A stretch of DNA of 16,335 nucleotides from Brevibacillus sp. (GCA_029240815.1 JARDZO010000110.1:1-16335), one strand, 5' to 3'. Positions 6,821 to 15,295 are shown, counted from the stretch's first letter. The notes: generated by a model from the letters alone, not told the origin. Program-made: numbers and translations.

Positions 6821-7565
6821 CCAAGCCTACGTCGCGGATGCGATACCAGTATGGATAGACTTCCTTGTACCCCAGTTTTTCGTAGAGTCTGAGCGCTGAT
6901 GCATTATCCTGCACGACCTGCAGATAGGAATGTTTGGCACCGTGTTCCGCTCCCCATCGCAAAATGCTCAAGACCAGCTGCTCCCCAAATCCGCGCTTGC
7001 GGCAGGAAGGGTCTGTCACGATATCATAGAGGCCGATATATTCTCGTTCCAAAACACCTAGTCCGCAGGCAACGATCTCCCCCTCATGAACCAGAGCAGC
7101 ATAGCAAGTGGCGGGGATGATTTTTCGTAGTGTCTGTGACATCGTTACCTTCTCTTTTTCATCCTTTCCAGATAGACGACAAAATGCATTCACCCACTCA
7201 TCCGTGCACTCTTCATAGATTAGGACGGTCTGAATAGCAGGTAATGCCATCTCCTCAAGCGAAACCGTCTGCACACTCGTATCAGCGTGGAGGACATATC
7301 CTTTTTGTTCCAGAAGGGCGTCCAAGCCAGCTGGCTGGGAGTACGGTGTCAGCTTGAAGATCGTGGGGAGACCTTTACTTGCGTAGTGCCTTTCGCAAGC
7401 TGCTATTTTTTGTTCGAGATTCGTATTTGTGGGTGGATAAAGCGGATAGACGGCATTCGCTCTTTTTGTATAACCATCGGCAAAGCGCAGCAGCCAGCCG
7501 TCGTCTACCATCGTCTCCAATGCAGGCCATGCGTTGATTGAACGTTCTTCCAATTGTGCATTCAT
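6801..7565 (-). CDS. GNAT-family N-acetyltransferase
   Basis: The 254-residue protein has a C-terminal GNAT domain. The acetyl-CoA pyrophosphate loop reads R-K-R-G-F-G (about residues 189-194), followed by an alpha helix and the terminal NASALRLYEKLGYKE motif. The N-terminal half (WLLRFADGYTKRANAVYPL) is a degenerate second GNAT-like domain common in two-domain Firmicutes acetyltransferases. Start ATG 7565 has AAGGAG 10-11 bases upstream. It is a single-gene unit converging on the nuclease gene with a 20-base overlap of coding ends. A terminator (7645-7690) separates it from ctaB. The substrate cannot be inferred. Confidence 0.9.
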   Translation of the reverse strand: MNAQLEERSINAWPALETMVDDGWLLRFADGYTKRANAVYPLYPPTNTNLEQKIAACERHYASKGLPTIFKLTPYSQPAGLDALLEQKGYVLHADTSVQTVSLEEMALPAIQTVLIYEECTDEWVNAFCRLSGKDEKEKVTMSQTLRKIIPATCYAALVHEGEIVACGLGVLEREYIGLYDIVTDPSCRKRGFGEQLVLSILRWGAEHGAKHSYLQVVQDNASALRLYEKLGYKEVYPYWYRIRDVGLVRAAST

Positions 7566-7644
7566 CGTTTATCAGCTCCTTATCAATTAAATATTAATTC
7601 ATTAATACGCATAAATATACAATTTTCTTTTTTTGGAGAACATC

Positions 7645-7690
7645 AAAAACCTCGATCCTTCCTAGTGCGGAAAAGTCGAGGTTTCTTTTT
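7645..7690 (-). terminator. Terminator after ctaB
   Basis: AAACCTCGA (7647-7655) pairs with TCGAGGTTT (7676-7684). On the minus strand the stem is followed by five T, fitting termination of ctaB before the GNAT gene; on the plus strand TTTCTTTTT also follows, so it may act both ways. Confidence 0.8.
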
Positions 7691-7713
7691 GGTTCATCAC
7701 AATCACTCTGAGA

Positions 7714-8574
7714 TCATCCTATACGATTCGTATCCAATATCATCGTCAGGAACATAATCATCAAGTAATTGATCGAAATAATGAAGTTTGTTTTCGCCCA
7801 CTTCTCATCGTTTTTGGCCCGTAATCCAGCTACCGTATGGACAAGCCACACAACGGCCAATACCACTGAGAGGACCAAGAAATAGATACCTACATATCCA
7901 TAGGTGTACAGCAGGACAGAGGCAGGAACGAGCAGCACAATATACGGAAGCATCTGCCATTTCGTCCGGGCAATCCCCTTAACGACAGGAAGGAGCGGAA
8001 ATCCCGCTGCTCTGTACTCCTCTACACGGCGAATAGCAAGAGACCAGAAATGGGCAGGCTGCCAGAGGAACAATAAGGCAAACATAATCCAAGCACCCAT
8101 ATCCACTTCACCGGTGACTGCGCAATAACCGATTACCGGAGGCATCGCGCCAGAAACCCCTCCAATAGAGGTGCTCCAGGTTGAATTGCGCTTCAGCCAC
8201 ATGGTATAGATGACAACATAGACGAAAATTCCTAATAGACCCAACCATCCTGCCCATTCATTGACAAGTCCAAATAACACACAGGAACCGGCTACGCCAA
8301 GCACGATCGCGTAGAGCAACACAGCTTGGGGTTTCATTCGCCCTTGTGGAAGAGCACGGTTCTGGGTACGTTCCATTTTCGTATCGAAATCACGATCCAG
8401 GTAATTATTGAAAACACAAGCAGAAGCCATCGTCAATGCGGAGCCAAGCAGCATCCACAGTAATCCCCACAGATCAATCTCCCATCGTGAAGCGACCCAA
8501 TATCCACCAAATGCCGCAATCAAGTTCAATCGGATAATGCGCGGCTTGGTGAGGGCCACAAGATCTTTTAGCAC
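7714..8574 (-). CDS. ctaB: Protoheme IX farnesyltransferase (heme O synthase)
   Basis: CtaB transfers farnesyl diphosphate to the vinyl group of heme B, giving heme O for cytochrome oxidases; it is an integral membrane UbiA-superfamily prenyltransferase. The 286-residue protein shows the signature NYLDRDFD with N56/N57, D60, D62 and D64 (NxxxDxxxD), the WLKRNSTWSTSIGG...GAMPPVIGY second motif, and about eight or nine hydrophobic segments. The start is GTG 8574 with a perfect AGGAGG seven bases upstream. It follows the TetR gene by 10 bases and is presumably cotranscribed with it. The cytochrome oxidase structural genes are not adjacent, so this may be a second or stand-alone copy. Function is strongly supported by the motifs. 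Confidence 0.95.
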   Translation of the reverse strand: MLKDLVALTKPRIIRLNLIAAFGGYWVASRWEIDLWGLLWMLLGSALTMASACVFNNYLDRDFDTKMERTQNRALPQGRMKPQAVLLYAIVLGVAGSCVLFGLVNEWAGWLGLLGIFVYVVIYTMWLKRNSTWSTSIGGVSGAMPPVIGYCAVTGEVDMGAWIMFALLFLWQPAHFWSLAIRRVEEYRAAGFPLLPVVKGIARTKWQMLPYIVLLVPASVLLYTYGYVGIYFLVLSVVLAVVWLVHTVAGLRAKNDEKWAKTNFIISINYLMIMFLTMILDTNRIG

Positions 8575-8584
8575 AGTGTACCTC

Positions 8585-9154
8585 CTAGTTTTCGTTCAGT
8601 GATGCTGCCAATTTCGGTGGACAGTCTGATTGATTCGTTGTTCCATGCAAAAAAATGGATATCGCCATACGATGAAGCTCGATTTGTTCTTCCATCTTCC
8701 GTTCATGTCGTGCTGCTCCCAATCCGGCGAAGAGGGCGTACAGAATGAAGGCGAGCTGATTCTTGTCATAACCGCCTATCTCTCCTTTGTCGATCGCCTC
8801 CTGCAATACTGAGTGGAAAACCTCACGCTGCTTCTGAACAGCAAGCATAATTTGTTTGACAACCTCTGGATTGGCTGTCTCACTGCCCCGAAACTCTTCG
8901 GCCGCTTTGGAGAGTGGGTTCTTTAACTCGTCGGCCACGTGATCCGCAAGACCATATAATTTCTCAGATATCGTCTTACACTGTTTTTCCTTGGAAGACC
9001 ATTGCTCGATCCATTCGTCGACCTGTTCTTCAATCAAATAAAGAAACAAGCCTTCCTTACTTTTAAAATGGTGATAGAGGTTGCCTTTGCTGCTTCCAGA
9101 GGCTACGATGATCTCTTCTATAGAGGTTCCGAGGTAACCCTTTTGAGAAAACAT
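8585..9154 (-). CDS. TetR-family transcriptional regulator with disrupted or unusual 5' end
   Basis: From ATG 9154 this encodes 189 residues with most of a TetR DNA-binding domain (GTSIEEIIVASGSSKGNLYHHFKSKEG) and an all-helical ligand domain. That ATG removes the first helix: codons 9155-9178 still read RIALVSKD, the missing family sequence, but no ATG, GTG or TTG lies ahead of it in frame. The next in-frame ATG (9230-9232) is followed four codons later by TAG (9218-9220). A shifted frame beginning at ATT 9223-9225 behind a well-placed GGGAGGAG reads SKKVSRGNTETKK, a typical TetR start, and would rejoin if the five-base T run at 9179-9183 had six bases. So the gene may be frameshifted, carry a nonsense mutation, or use a rare start. 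It precedes ctaB by 10 bases and may autoregulate through the palindrome at 9255-9268. Confidence 0.7.
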   Translation of the reverse strand: MFSQKGYLGTSIEEIIVASGSSKGNLYHHFKSKEGLFLYLIEEQVDEWIEQWSSKEKQCKTISEKLYGLADHVADELKNPLSKAAEEFRGSETANPEVVKQIMLAVQKQREVFHSVLQEAIDKGEIGGYDKNQLAFILYALFAGLGAARHERKMEEQIELHRMAISIFLHGTTNQSDCPPKLAASLNEN

Positions 9155-9254
9155 ATCTTTTGAAACGAGTGCAATACGTTTCTTTGTCTCTGTATTGCCT
9201 CGGGAGACTTTTTTGCTAATAATCGTTCATCTCCTCCCTACGTTCTTAACAAAC

Positions 9255-9268
9255 AGAACGGTCGGTCT
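9255..9268. promoter_or_regulatory. Candidate TetR operator
   Basis: AGAACGGTCGGTCT is an imperfect palindrome (five of the six outer base pairs match) of the GGTC/GACC type often bound by TetR-family repressors. It lies 23 bases upstream of the ATG at 9232 of the TetR gene. Assignment to that regulator is inference. Confidence 0.4.
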
Positions 9269-9325
9269 ATTGAAGAATAACATAGCTTTTGGGTAATGAA
9301 ATTGACTATTTCGCACAATTCCATG

Positions 9326-9361
9326 AAAAAAGGCCAATCCTCGTACCATACAAGGACGGCC
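9326..9361 (-). terminator. Strong terminator after the penicillin-binding protein gene
   Basis: On the minus strand GGCC-g-TCCTTGTA, loop TGG, TACGAGGA-tt-GGCC forms a long stem followed by six T. It begins about 34 bases beyond the PBP stop codon. Confidence 0.88.
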
Positions 9362-9394
9362 CCTTTCAATTGGTGTTATTGCGTGCATGTTCGT

Positions 9395-11443
9395 TCAATT
9401 GCCGCTTTTTACCGGTGTCTCCAGTCCCACCTTCTGGTCATATCTATCATAAACTGCCCTGGCAATATTGGCTGCGGAACGGCCGCCATAACCGCCTTCC
9501 GGTACGACTACTGCGACAGCCAATTTCGGATTCTCCAAGGGTGCGAATGAAATCAGTACGCCATTTGTAATGCGGGCATATCTCGACCATTTTTCGGACG
9601 ATTTCCCTGTTTTCTTATCCACGACGGTGGTTGGCGTATAAATATCCTGTTCTGAGGTTCCCGTTTTGGCCGCGATTTTATATGGGAATCCCGCAAACGC
9701 GTTGATCGCCGTTCCCCCTGGTTGCGTAACCAGATACATGCCGTTATGAACGATGTTCCAATAAAGGTCGGGAAGCTTGATCGTATTTAATACTTTGGGC
9801 GTGAACGTTTGCACCACATTCCCTTTGCTGTCTTTGATATGATCCACGATTTGCGGCTGCATCCTCACGCCTTTGTTTGCCAAGGTCGCTGCATATTGTG
9901 CAAGCTGCGTGGTGGTCAAACGGACTTGCTGGCCAAAGGATGATTGGACCATGGCGGCCAGCGGTCCATATTCCTTGTTCATGACCAGATAGTCTTCCTT
10001 GCCCTCGTTTTCACCTGGCAAATCGATTCCCGTTTGGACCCCTAACCCGAATGCATGGTAGTAGTTTTGCATGACAGTTACCGCTTCTTTGCCATACTTG
10101 CTGGACATCAGCTCGCCGACTCGGGCCATATAGGTGTTGGATGACTTCTGCAAAGCCTTTTGCGGAGTGAGCACACCGTAATTGTGATGCTGGTCATTAT
10201 TGACCGTGTCCGTTCCCCGTCCATAGTGATAAGCGCCCGGATCAATCCAACTGTCATTCGGGCTGATTACATTCTCAGCCATGCCCATGAGCACGGTGAT
10301 TGGCTTCACGACAGATCCTGCAGGCACGATCGACTGGGGATGTTTGTAATTCTCCGCTTCGGCGGCTTTCCCCGTCTTGGGACGAACATCATAGGGGGCT
10401 TCTTTTATCGTTCCGTTTGTCACCGAGTATTTGATTTGGTCATAGGTGTCGCTGTCCAGACCTAGCGACCATACATTCGGATCGTACTCTGGATAGCTGA
10501 CCATCGCAACGATTTTACCTGTTTTCACTTCCATCGCTACGACATAAGCGCCTTTTGCATTTGAGGCTTTATCAACCGTTCTCCTCAAATCAGGCATGAA
10601 ATCCTTGATGAAATCGCGGATCCCCAGCTGGACATCTTCGTCGATAGTGAGATACAGATCATTTCCCTTTGTAGGCGCCTTCTCTTCTAGCATTTTTACG
10701 ATGGTCTGATCGGAGGTGACCTCATATTTTTGGTACCCGTTCTCGCCCCGCAATTGTTCTTCATAGCTTCTTTCCACTCCGTCCAGCCCTACCATTTGGT
10801 TCGGCTGATAATGATCCTTTTGTTGGAGATAGAAATCGGAGCCGAGATTTTCCGCTACATGATAGGGGCGCACATAGCCAATCGCCTGGACAGCCACCTC
10901 TTTTGGATCATAGACACGGATAGGTTTCGTCATCACCGAAACGCCAGGCAATTCGCTCAAGTGCTCCTCCAGATAGGCGATTTCCTTTTGGGACAGATCA
11001 TATTTGAGATCCTTCTCCGTCAATTTCGGGGAAAGGCGCATCGTTCTTTCCATGTTTCCGTTCTTCAGCTCATAACCTACATCCATCTTTTTTAACAAGG
11101 ATGCTTTATTCGTTCCTGCCAGTACTTTTTCCAGTCTGGTCACCAGGTTCAAGTAGTCGCTGCTGGTCATATCGTCGAGCTCATGAAAGACCGCTGTGAA
11201 CGAAGCTCGGTTGTTCACGATCTCTTTTCCGTTCTTGTCGTAGATGTCTCCTCGTATAGCCGTGATCGGTGTCTCTTTGAAATTTTGCTTGCTCGCCTGC
11301 TTCGCATAGTCTTGGCCTTGGGCGATCTGGATATCTGCCAGGCGAAGGACCACGACGGAGAAGATCAGAAAGACGAGTAGAAATAGGATATTCAAACGCT
11401 TCGAGAGCATCGTTTGCTGCTGTTGATCTTCTTGGTTCTTCAC
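9395..11443 (-). CDS. Class B penicillin-binding protein 2 (peptidoglycan D,D-transpeptidase)
   Basis: This 682-residue enzyme cross-links peptidoglycan from the outer face of the membrane. It has one N-terminal transmembrane anchor (about residues 17-36), a PBP dimerisation domain (GDIYDKNGK near 65, GVERSYEEQLRG near 222), and a transpeptidase domain with the active-site motifs S377-V-V-K380, S434-S-N436 and K593-T-G595. Length and layout match B. subtilis PbpA/PbpH and E. coli PBP2 (MrdA), enzymes of rod-shape elongation; I cannot say which paralogue it is. The start is GTG 11443 with a G-rich GGAGGGG about 10 bases upstream; ATG at residue 12 is a possible alternative. It is monocistronic, with a good promoter at 11495-11523 and terminator at 9326-9361. 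No mecA-like feature was noticed. Confidence 0.95.
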   Translation of the reverse strand: MKNQEDQQQQTMLSKRLNILFLLVFLIFSVVVLRLADIQIAQGQDYAKQASKQNFKETPITAIRGDIYDKNGKEIVNNRASFTAVFHELDDMTSSDYLNLVTRLEKVLAGTNKASLLKKMDVGYELKNGNMERTMRLSPKLTEKDLKYDLSQKEIAYLEEHLSELPGVSVMTKPIRVYDPKEVAVQAIGYVRPYHVAENLGSDFYLQQKDHYQPNQMVGLDGVERSYEEQLRGENGYQKYEVTSDQTIVKMLEEKAPTKGNDLYLTIDEDVQLGIRDFIKDFMPDLRRTVDKASNAKGAYVVAMEVKTGKIVAMVSYPEYDPNVWSLGLDSDTYDQIKYSVTNGTIKEAPYDVRPKTGKAAEAENYKHPQSIVPAGSVVKPITVLMGMAENVISPNDSWIDPGAYHYGRGTDTVNNDQHHNYGVLTPQKALQKSSNTYMARVGELMSSKYGKEAVTVMQNYYHAFGLGVQTGIDLPGENEGKEDYLVMNKEYGPLAAMVQSSFGQQVRLTTTQLAQYAATLANKGVRMQPQIVDHIKDSKGNVVQTFTPKVLNTIKLPDLYWNIVHNGMYLVTQPGGTAINAFAGFPYKIAAKTGTSEQDIYTPTTVVDKKTGKSSEKWSRYARITNGVLISFAPLENPKLAVAVVVPEGGYGGRSAANIARAVYDRYDQKVGLETPVKSGN

Positions 11444-11494
11444 TACGCTATCCCCCCTCCTCTGCGTCCAATCTGTTACCTAGGGAACGATCGC

Positions 11495-11523
11495 TTTATA
11501 CTCTATACAACTTTGCTCATCAA
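11495..11523 (-). promoter_or_regulatory. Sigma-A promoter of the PBP gene
   Basis: On the minus strand TTGATG (11523-11518), a 17-base spacer and TATAAA (11500-11495) match the vegetative consensus well. The transcript would begin about 45 bases before the GTG start. Confidence 0.65.
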
Positions 11524-11600
11524 TGAAATAGTTATTCTCGCATCTTTATATGGACACTTTTTTGTACGACCTTGGTGATGAGGGGAATAGGGCACTATGA

Positions 11601-11822
11601 TCATCGTTCATCCACCTTGCTAGCCATTACCTTATCGATTGCGTTCATCAACCGACTCATCCCCTTTTCGATCACCTCAGACGAGGAGTGAGTATAGTTG
11701 AGCCTGAGAGAATTGGTTTGGGACTGGCCCGTGAAAAAAGGTGCGCCAGGCACGAAGGCTACCCCCTCCTCCACTGCCACTTTCAATAATTCAGCCGTAT
11801 CGATGGACCTGTTGATCGACAA
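11601..11822 (-). pseudogene. C-terminal remnant of a PLP-dependent aminotransferase
   Basis: The minus-strand frame reads DTAELLKVAVEEGVAFVPG followed by LRLNYTHSSSEVIEKGMSRL, the small-domain C-terminus of a 2-aminoadipate/LysN-like or MocR-like aminotransferase. Only about 70 residues of a protein normally near 400 remain. Everything upstream, including the PLP lysine, is missing. The family match stops near 11805, exactly where the plus-strand remnant begins. The TTG at 11822 has no convincing ribosome site. The fragment cannot be a working enzyme. Confidence 0.75.
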
Positions 11823-12278
11823 CCGATATTTATTTTGGATCAGAGCCCCCGCAGTCCATCAAAAGCATGGATACACACGGACACGTCATTTATCTGAAAG
11901 GCATCAGCAAATTCATTTCCCCCGGCTGCCGCATAGGGTTTTTGATTGCAGACGGCACATTCATGGCTCGCCTCGTCGGTTCCAAAGGAATCAGCGATCT
12001 GGGATCGCCGCTGATCACGCAAAAGAGGGTTAAATATTTGGTTCACACTGCCCTATGCGTTGAATGCGGATGACTTGCATACATGTGCCCTAAAAGAGGG
12101 GATCTCCTTTTTACCAGGTCACGTTTGTTATCCTACTCAGCAGCAATACCACCATTTTCGCATCAGTTTTTCCTATCTGGATATTCCACTGCTCGAACAA
12201 TCTGTTACCACGCTTTGTCGGTTGCTTCATGACTTTGTTCAGTCAGATCGTCATTCGCAGCAGATCATGCATATGTGA
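11806..12278 (+). pseudogene. Degraded MocR-type (GntR-aminotransferase) regulator remnant
   Basis: Three frames have to be joined to read this gene. 11806-11850 gives DLLIDNRYLFWIRAP, the segment before the PLP lysine. 11850-12022 gives PQSIKSMDTHGHVIYLKGISKF, containing the PLP-lysine region, then SPGCRIGFLI and SDLGSPLITQK. About 12022-12278 gives GLNIWFTLPYALNADDLHTC and KEGISFLPG, ending at TGA 12276-12278. The first join is a one-base loss in the C5 run at 11846-11850. At the second join about 60-70 residues of the aminotransferase domain are missing. The N-terminal winged-helix half is gone. This is a decayed MocR-family gene with no plausible function. Confidence 0.75.
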
Positions 12279-12485
12279 TCATACAAAAAAGCAACGGTAG
12301 ATTCGGACGCGAGAATGATGTCATACAGTAAAAAATAGGCTCATTTCATTTTTAGATTTTGGGCGAATGCCTATTCAAGGGCATAGGTAAACACATAGTA
12401 ATACATCGTGTTCAACTTAAAGAAGGATTGTTTCGTCGCTTCGTTTTATAGCCATTAAAAAAAAAGTCTTTTCCGGAGGTCCTCC

Positions 12486-13277
12486 ATGGCAGATGTATTT
12501 GTTGAACGATCATTAGAAGAGATTCGATTTTGGTCTCGCATCATGAAAGAGCACTCTCTATTTCTAAAATTAGGGTTTAACTGTGATGACACCAAATTAA
12601 TTCACGAGGCAGAGCGTTTTTACAGCATCTTTGAAGATATTGAAAACCAGGCATTCTCCTTCTCTCCAGATGTAGATCCTCAACGAATCTATGATTTCAA
12701 TCGAATTGTTTTTAATGCTGTTTCTCACATCTGGGCCTTTAAACGCAAAGTTCTTGGATTAATTATTCATTGCAAAATTGGCGGAAATAACTTCCCCTTG
12801 TTAGTTGATCATGTAAGCAGGGAAGCTGCTTACTTCAGGAATCGGCTCGAACAGCTTAATACGGGAACCCTGGATCCATTACCGGACGCCGTTATTAATG
12901 AGAATGTCTTCTTTCTTCGCATCATGGCCGACCATGCGAAATTTATAAACCATTTGCTCGACCCCTCAGAAAGAAAACTAGTCGAACAGGCCAGGGATTT
13001 TAGTCATGATTTTGATCAACTATTATTTCAAGCACAAGATCTTGACTCCATGAGGCCACAATCTCAAACACAGCCCCTACTCGATCAGTTTGTAGATCAG
13101 AATCGTGTCTCAGTCCGTCAATTACGTGACTTCAAGAAAACCGCTCGCGATCTGATTGAAGAATGCAAAATTAAAAGCATTATTCCTCCTTTGCTCGCTG
13201 ATCATGTTTTCAGAGAAGCCTCACACTTCTTAGAAATATTAGACTCTTTTGAAAGTTCTTTAACGATGTCAAAGTAG
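12486..13277 (+). CDS. DUF2935 domain protein (two tandem domains)
   Basis: The 263-residue protein is built of two related halves. The first opens RSLEEIRFWSRIMKEHSLFL and ends LLVDHVSREAAYFRNRLEQL; the second opens NENVFFLRIMADHAKFINHLL and ends LLADHVFREASHFLEIL. The repeated E/H positions in helices (EH, DHV.REA..F) resemble a ferritin- or hemerythrin-like four-helix metal-binding bundle, as in the DUF2935 family of Bacilli. No signal peptide or membrane helix is seen. Start ATG 12486 has GGAGGT six to seven bases upstream. It is alone on this strand, between an aminotransferase remnant and a hairpin at 13313-13336. Biochemical function is unknown. Confidence 0.88.
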   Translation: MADVFVERSLEEIRFWSRIMKEHSLFLKLGFNCDDTKLIHEAERFYSIFEDIENQAFSFSPDVDPQRIYDFNRIVFNAVSHIWAFKRKVLGLIIHCKIGGNNFPLLVDHVSREAAYFRNRLEQLNTGTLDPLPDAVINENVFFLRIMADHAKFINHLLDPSERKLVEQARDFSHDFDQLLFQAQDLDSMRPQSQTQPLLDQFVDQNRVSVRQLRDFKKTARDLIEECKIKSIIPPLLADHVFREASHFLEILDSFESSLTMSK

Positions 13278-13312
13278 GTATCTGCCACTGCATTGTTATT
13301 CCGATGATAAGC

Positions 13313-13336
13313 AAAGGCTGCCTTTTGGCAGCCTTT
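13313..13336 (+). terminator. Hairpin terminator after the DUF2935 gene
   Basis: AAAGGCTGCC, loop TTTT, GGCAGCCTTT is a perfect 10-bp stem 36 bases beyond the stop. The following T tract is poor (GGGTTGATTTC), so termination strength is uncertain. Confidence 0.65.
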
Positions 13337-13446
13337 GGGTTGATTTCTCGCTATTATACTGAGCTCTTGGATACGTGGCAATTCACTCCCACACTAAACA
13401 GTTAGAAGGAATGGTTAGCTGTTTCTGCCTGAGACGCATGCCACAC

Positions 13447-14322
13447 TTACTCTATTGCAAACTTATTCAATTTCCCTTCAGCATCATGCATGGCAGCTAC
13501 CAGACCATTCCCCTGCCTATCCCGTCCTCTTCTGAAATAAAGACTGCGCAGAAAGTTCTTACTGTTCACACGAGCAATTACCTGAGCGCGGCTTCTCGGC
13601 CAATCACTGCATGCTGCCAAGCGGCTGATCCAGTCAGCAATCTTCTGTTGTGGAAGCAGATCTTTGTCGATCACCGTATCCACAATATTGGCCATCCGCT
13701 CATCCTCTTCATCGCTGAAAATGTGAATCCCATTCTGCAGCATCCCCTGAATACTGGCAAGAACCTCGAGCTGCACCGTTTCATCGCTCTCCGGGCATTG
13801 TACCAGCTCATCCAGCGCATCTGCACCGTGGGCAGCGCCATGAGCCCAGCCTCCATCGAGCAGATAACCGCGCAAATCCTTCTCTTCCTGATAGTAGCGG
13901 AGCAATGACTGCTTCAGGTGCTGGAACTCTGCCTGATCCAGTAAAGGCTCTTGCCTGTGACGCTGCACGATCAAAGCAATGGGTAGGACAGAGAACGTCC
14001 TCGTAAATACTGTCTGATCATTCTCGCTTCCGATCTGATAGAATAAATGCTGCTCATCGGTCAAAACGGCCAGGAGGCTGCGCAGTTCCGCATCAGTAAA
14101 CCGGTTATCCTCCTTAATCCATGTATAAAACGTCGGATAAATCAGATCATCCCGCAATTCGGGTTGAGGATCCCCGATATATTGCAGCATCAGCCTCACG
14201 AAATCCTGCAGTTGCTCCCCTTCACGAAGCTGGTAATGCTCGTCCTCAATCCTTTGCAGATCGAGCATGAATGTTGTACGAGTATCGTTCACTTTCCCCA
14301 CGTCTCCTTCATCATCGTCCAA
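13447..14322 (-). CDS. DUF2785 domain protein
   Basis: The 291-residue acidic, helix-rich protein carries the DUF2785 hallmark GWAHGAAHGADALDELV near its middle (about residues 157-173), with histidines that could bind metal. The C-terminal segment SKNFLRSLYFRRGR is also conserved in the family. No membrane segment or signal peptide is present. ATG 14322 has only a GGGGG tract about 11 bases upstream; GTG codons at residues 8 and 11 lie behind GAAGGAG and are possible alternatives. It is the last gene of the minus-strand group after the WYL regulator, separated from it by 41 bases and an inverted repeat (14345-14372). Function unknown. Confidence 0.88.
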   Translation of the reverse strand: MDDDEGDVGKVNDTRTTFMLDLQRIEDEHYQLREGEQLQDFVRLMLQYIGDPQPELRDDLIYPTFYTWIKEDNRFTDAELRSLLAVLTDEQHLFYQIGSENDQTVFTRTFSVLPIALIVQRHRQEPLLDQAEFQHLKQSLLRYYQEEKDLRGYLLDGGWAHGAAHGADALDELVQCPESDETVQLEVLASIQGMLQNGIHIFSDEEDERMANIVDTVIDKDLLPQQKIADWISRLAACSDWPRSRAQVIARVNSKNFLRSLYFRRGRDRQGNGLVAAMHDAEGKLNKFAIE

Positions 14323-14344
14323 CTTTCCCCCTACTATAAAGCAA

Positions 14345-14372
14345 AATGACTGACACCTGTATGTCAGTCATT
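14345..14372. repeat. Perfect 11-bp inverted repeat between WYL and DUF2785 genes
   Basis: AATGACTGACA (14345-14355), loop CCTGTA, TGTCAGTCATT (14362-14372). It includes the stop codon of the WYL gene. On the minus strand it is followed by TTTTGCTTT, so it may be a weak terminator or attenuator; alternatively it is an operator for the DUF2785 gene. Confidence 0.6.
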
Positions 14373-15284
14373 ATAGGGAAGCAATAACTCTTTTACATAT
14401 TCGATTAATTCTTCTCGTAAATAACGCGGCTCTACAATCTCGCATTCCTTGCCAAAGCCTAATAGATACTTGAGCAATCCTTCTTCGTAGGGGAAACGAT
14501 CGACGACGATAAATTGGTTATCTTCTGTTTTATGAATGTTCTCTTTTGGAAAATGCTCGGTTAGCTGTTCTCCTATTCTGCTGGAAAACTTTAAAGTAAC
14601 CGTTATGCCTCGCTTTTGATAGCTTTGTTCAATGATCTTCTGAATTTCCTCTTTTGAAGTGTCTCTTTTTTCGAAGCTGTTGCCCATCTTTAGATTCTTG
14701 ATCCGTACCAACTTGAACCTCCTGTAGTCGTTTCTTTCCCTACAAAAAGCAACCAAGTACCATTGACCGTCAGAAAATGCGATTTGAACGGGTTCTACTG
14801 TTCTTTCGAAATGTTCCATGCTTCTATTGATATAATCGAATACCAAAAGCTTATTTTCTTCGATGGCTTTGTCCGCCAGAAACAAGTATTCTTTCAATTC
14901 ATGTTCCAGACTGAAATGAGACATATTCATGCTCAACTTATCCACGTTCTTTTCCCGTTTATACGTATTCTCCATCTTTAAAACAATATCATCAAACTTC
15001 TTGTTCTTCCAAAAGAGGAAGCTTAGATTGTTTATTACCTCCATAAATATATGGGCTTCATTTTTGTTTAAAAAAAGATTGTCCACATGATAGTTTTCCA
15101 TTAAGTAATAGCCTCCACCTTTTCCACCGATCGAGGCGATGGGAATACCTGCTTCCCCTATTTTTTCAATATCTCTGTATATCGTACGCAAGGATACCTC
15201 AAAATGCTCCGCAAGCTCTTTGCCTGTAACCGTACCTTTTTTTGAGATGATGAGTAACATGGAGAGCAATCGATCTACACGCAT
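14364..15284 (-). CDS. HTH/WYL-domain transcriptional regulator (YafY/YobV type)
   Basis: The 306-residue regulator has an N-terminal DeoR-like winged helix (about residues 5-60: GTVTGKELAEHFEVSLRTIYRDIEKI). A linker and a WYL ligand-sensing domain follow, whose core reads DGQWYLVAFCRERNDYRRFK and includes the eponymous W-Y-L, ending with a WCX-like C-terminus. Such proteins bind nucleotides or other small ligands and regulate neighbouring genes. Start ATG 15284 has no good Shine-Dalgarno nearby; a CGGAGG lies about 30 bases upstream, and the palindrome 15296-15312 sits between it and the start. As the nitroreductase gene lies 62 bases upstream on the same strand, either gene may be its target. 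Confidence 0.92.
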   Translation of the reverse strand: MRVDRLLSMLLIISKKGTVTGKELAEHFEVSLRTIYRDIEKIGEAGIPIASIGGKGGGYYLMENYHVDNLFLNKNEAHIFMEVINNLSFLFWKNKKFDDIVLKMENTYKREKNVDKLSMNMSHFSLEHELKEYLFLADKAIEENKLLVFDYINRSMEHFERTVEPVQIAFSDGQWYLVAFCRERNDYRRFKLVRIKNLKMGNSFEKRDTSKEEIQKIIEQSYQKRGITVTLKFSSRIGEQLTEHFPKENIHKTEDNQFIVVDRFPYEEGLLKYLLGFGKECEIVEPRYLREELIEYVKELLLPYND

Positions 15285-15295
15285 GTTTTTGTATC

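Noticed and set aside
5963..7565. Nuclease plus GNAT as a toxin-antitoxin pair
   Set aside because: The genes converge rather than form an operon, and the GNAT is a full-length two-domain enzyme, not a small antitoxin. The overlap is only at the coding ends.
10160..11095. Plus-strand open frames opposite the PBP gene
   Set aside because: They are antisense shadows of a gene with all three transpeptidase motifs and have no ribosome sites of their own.
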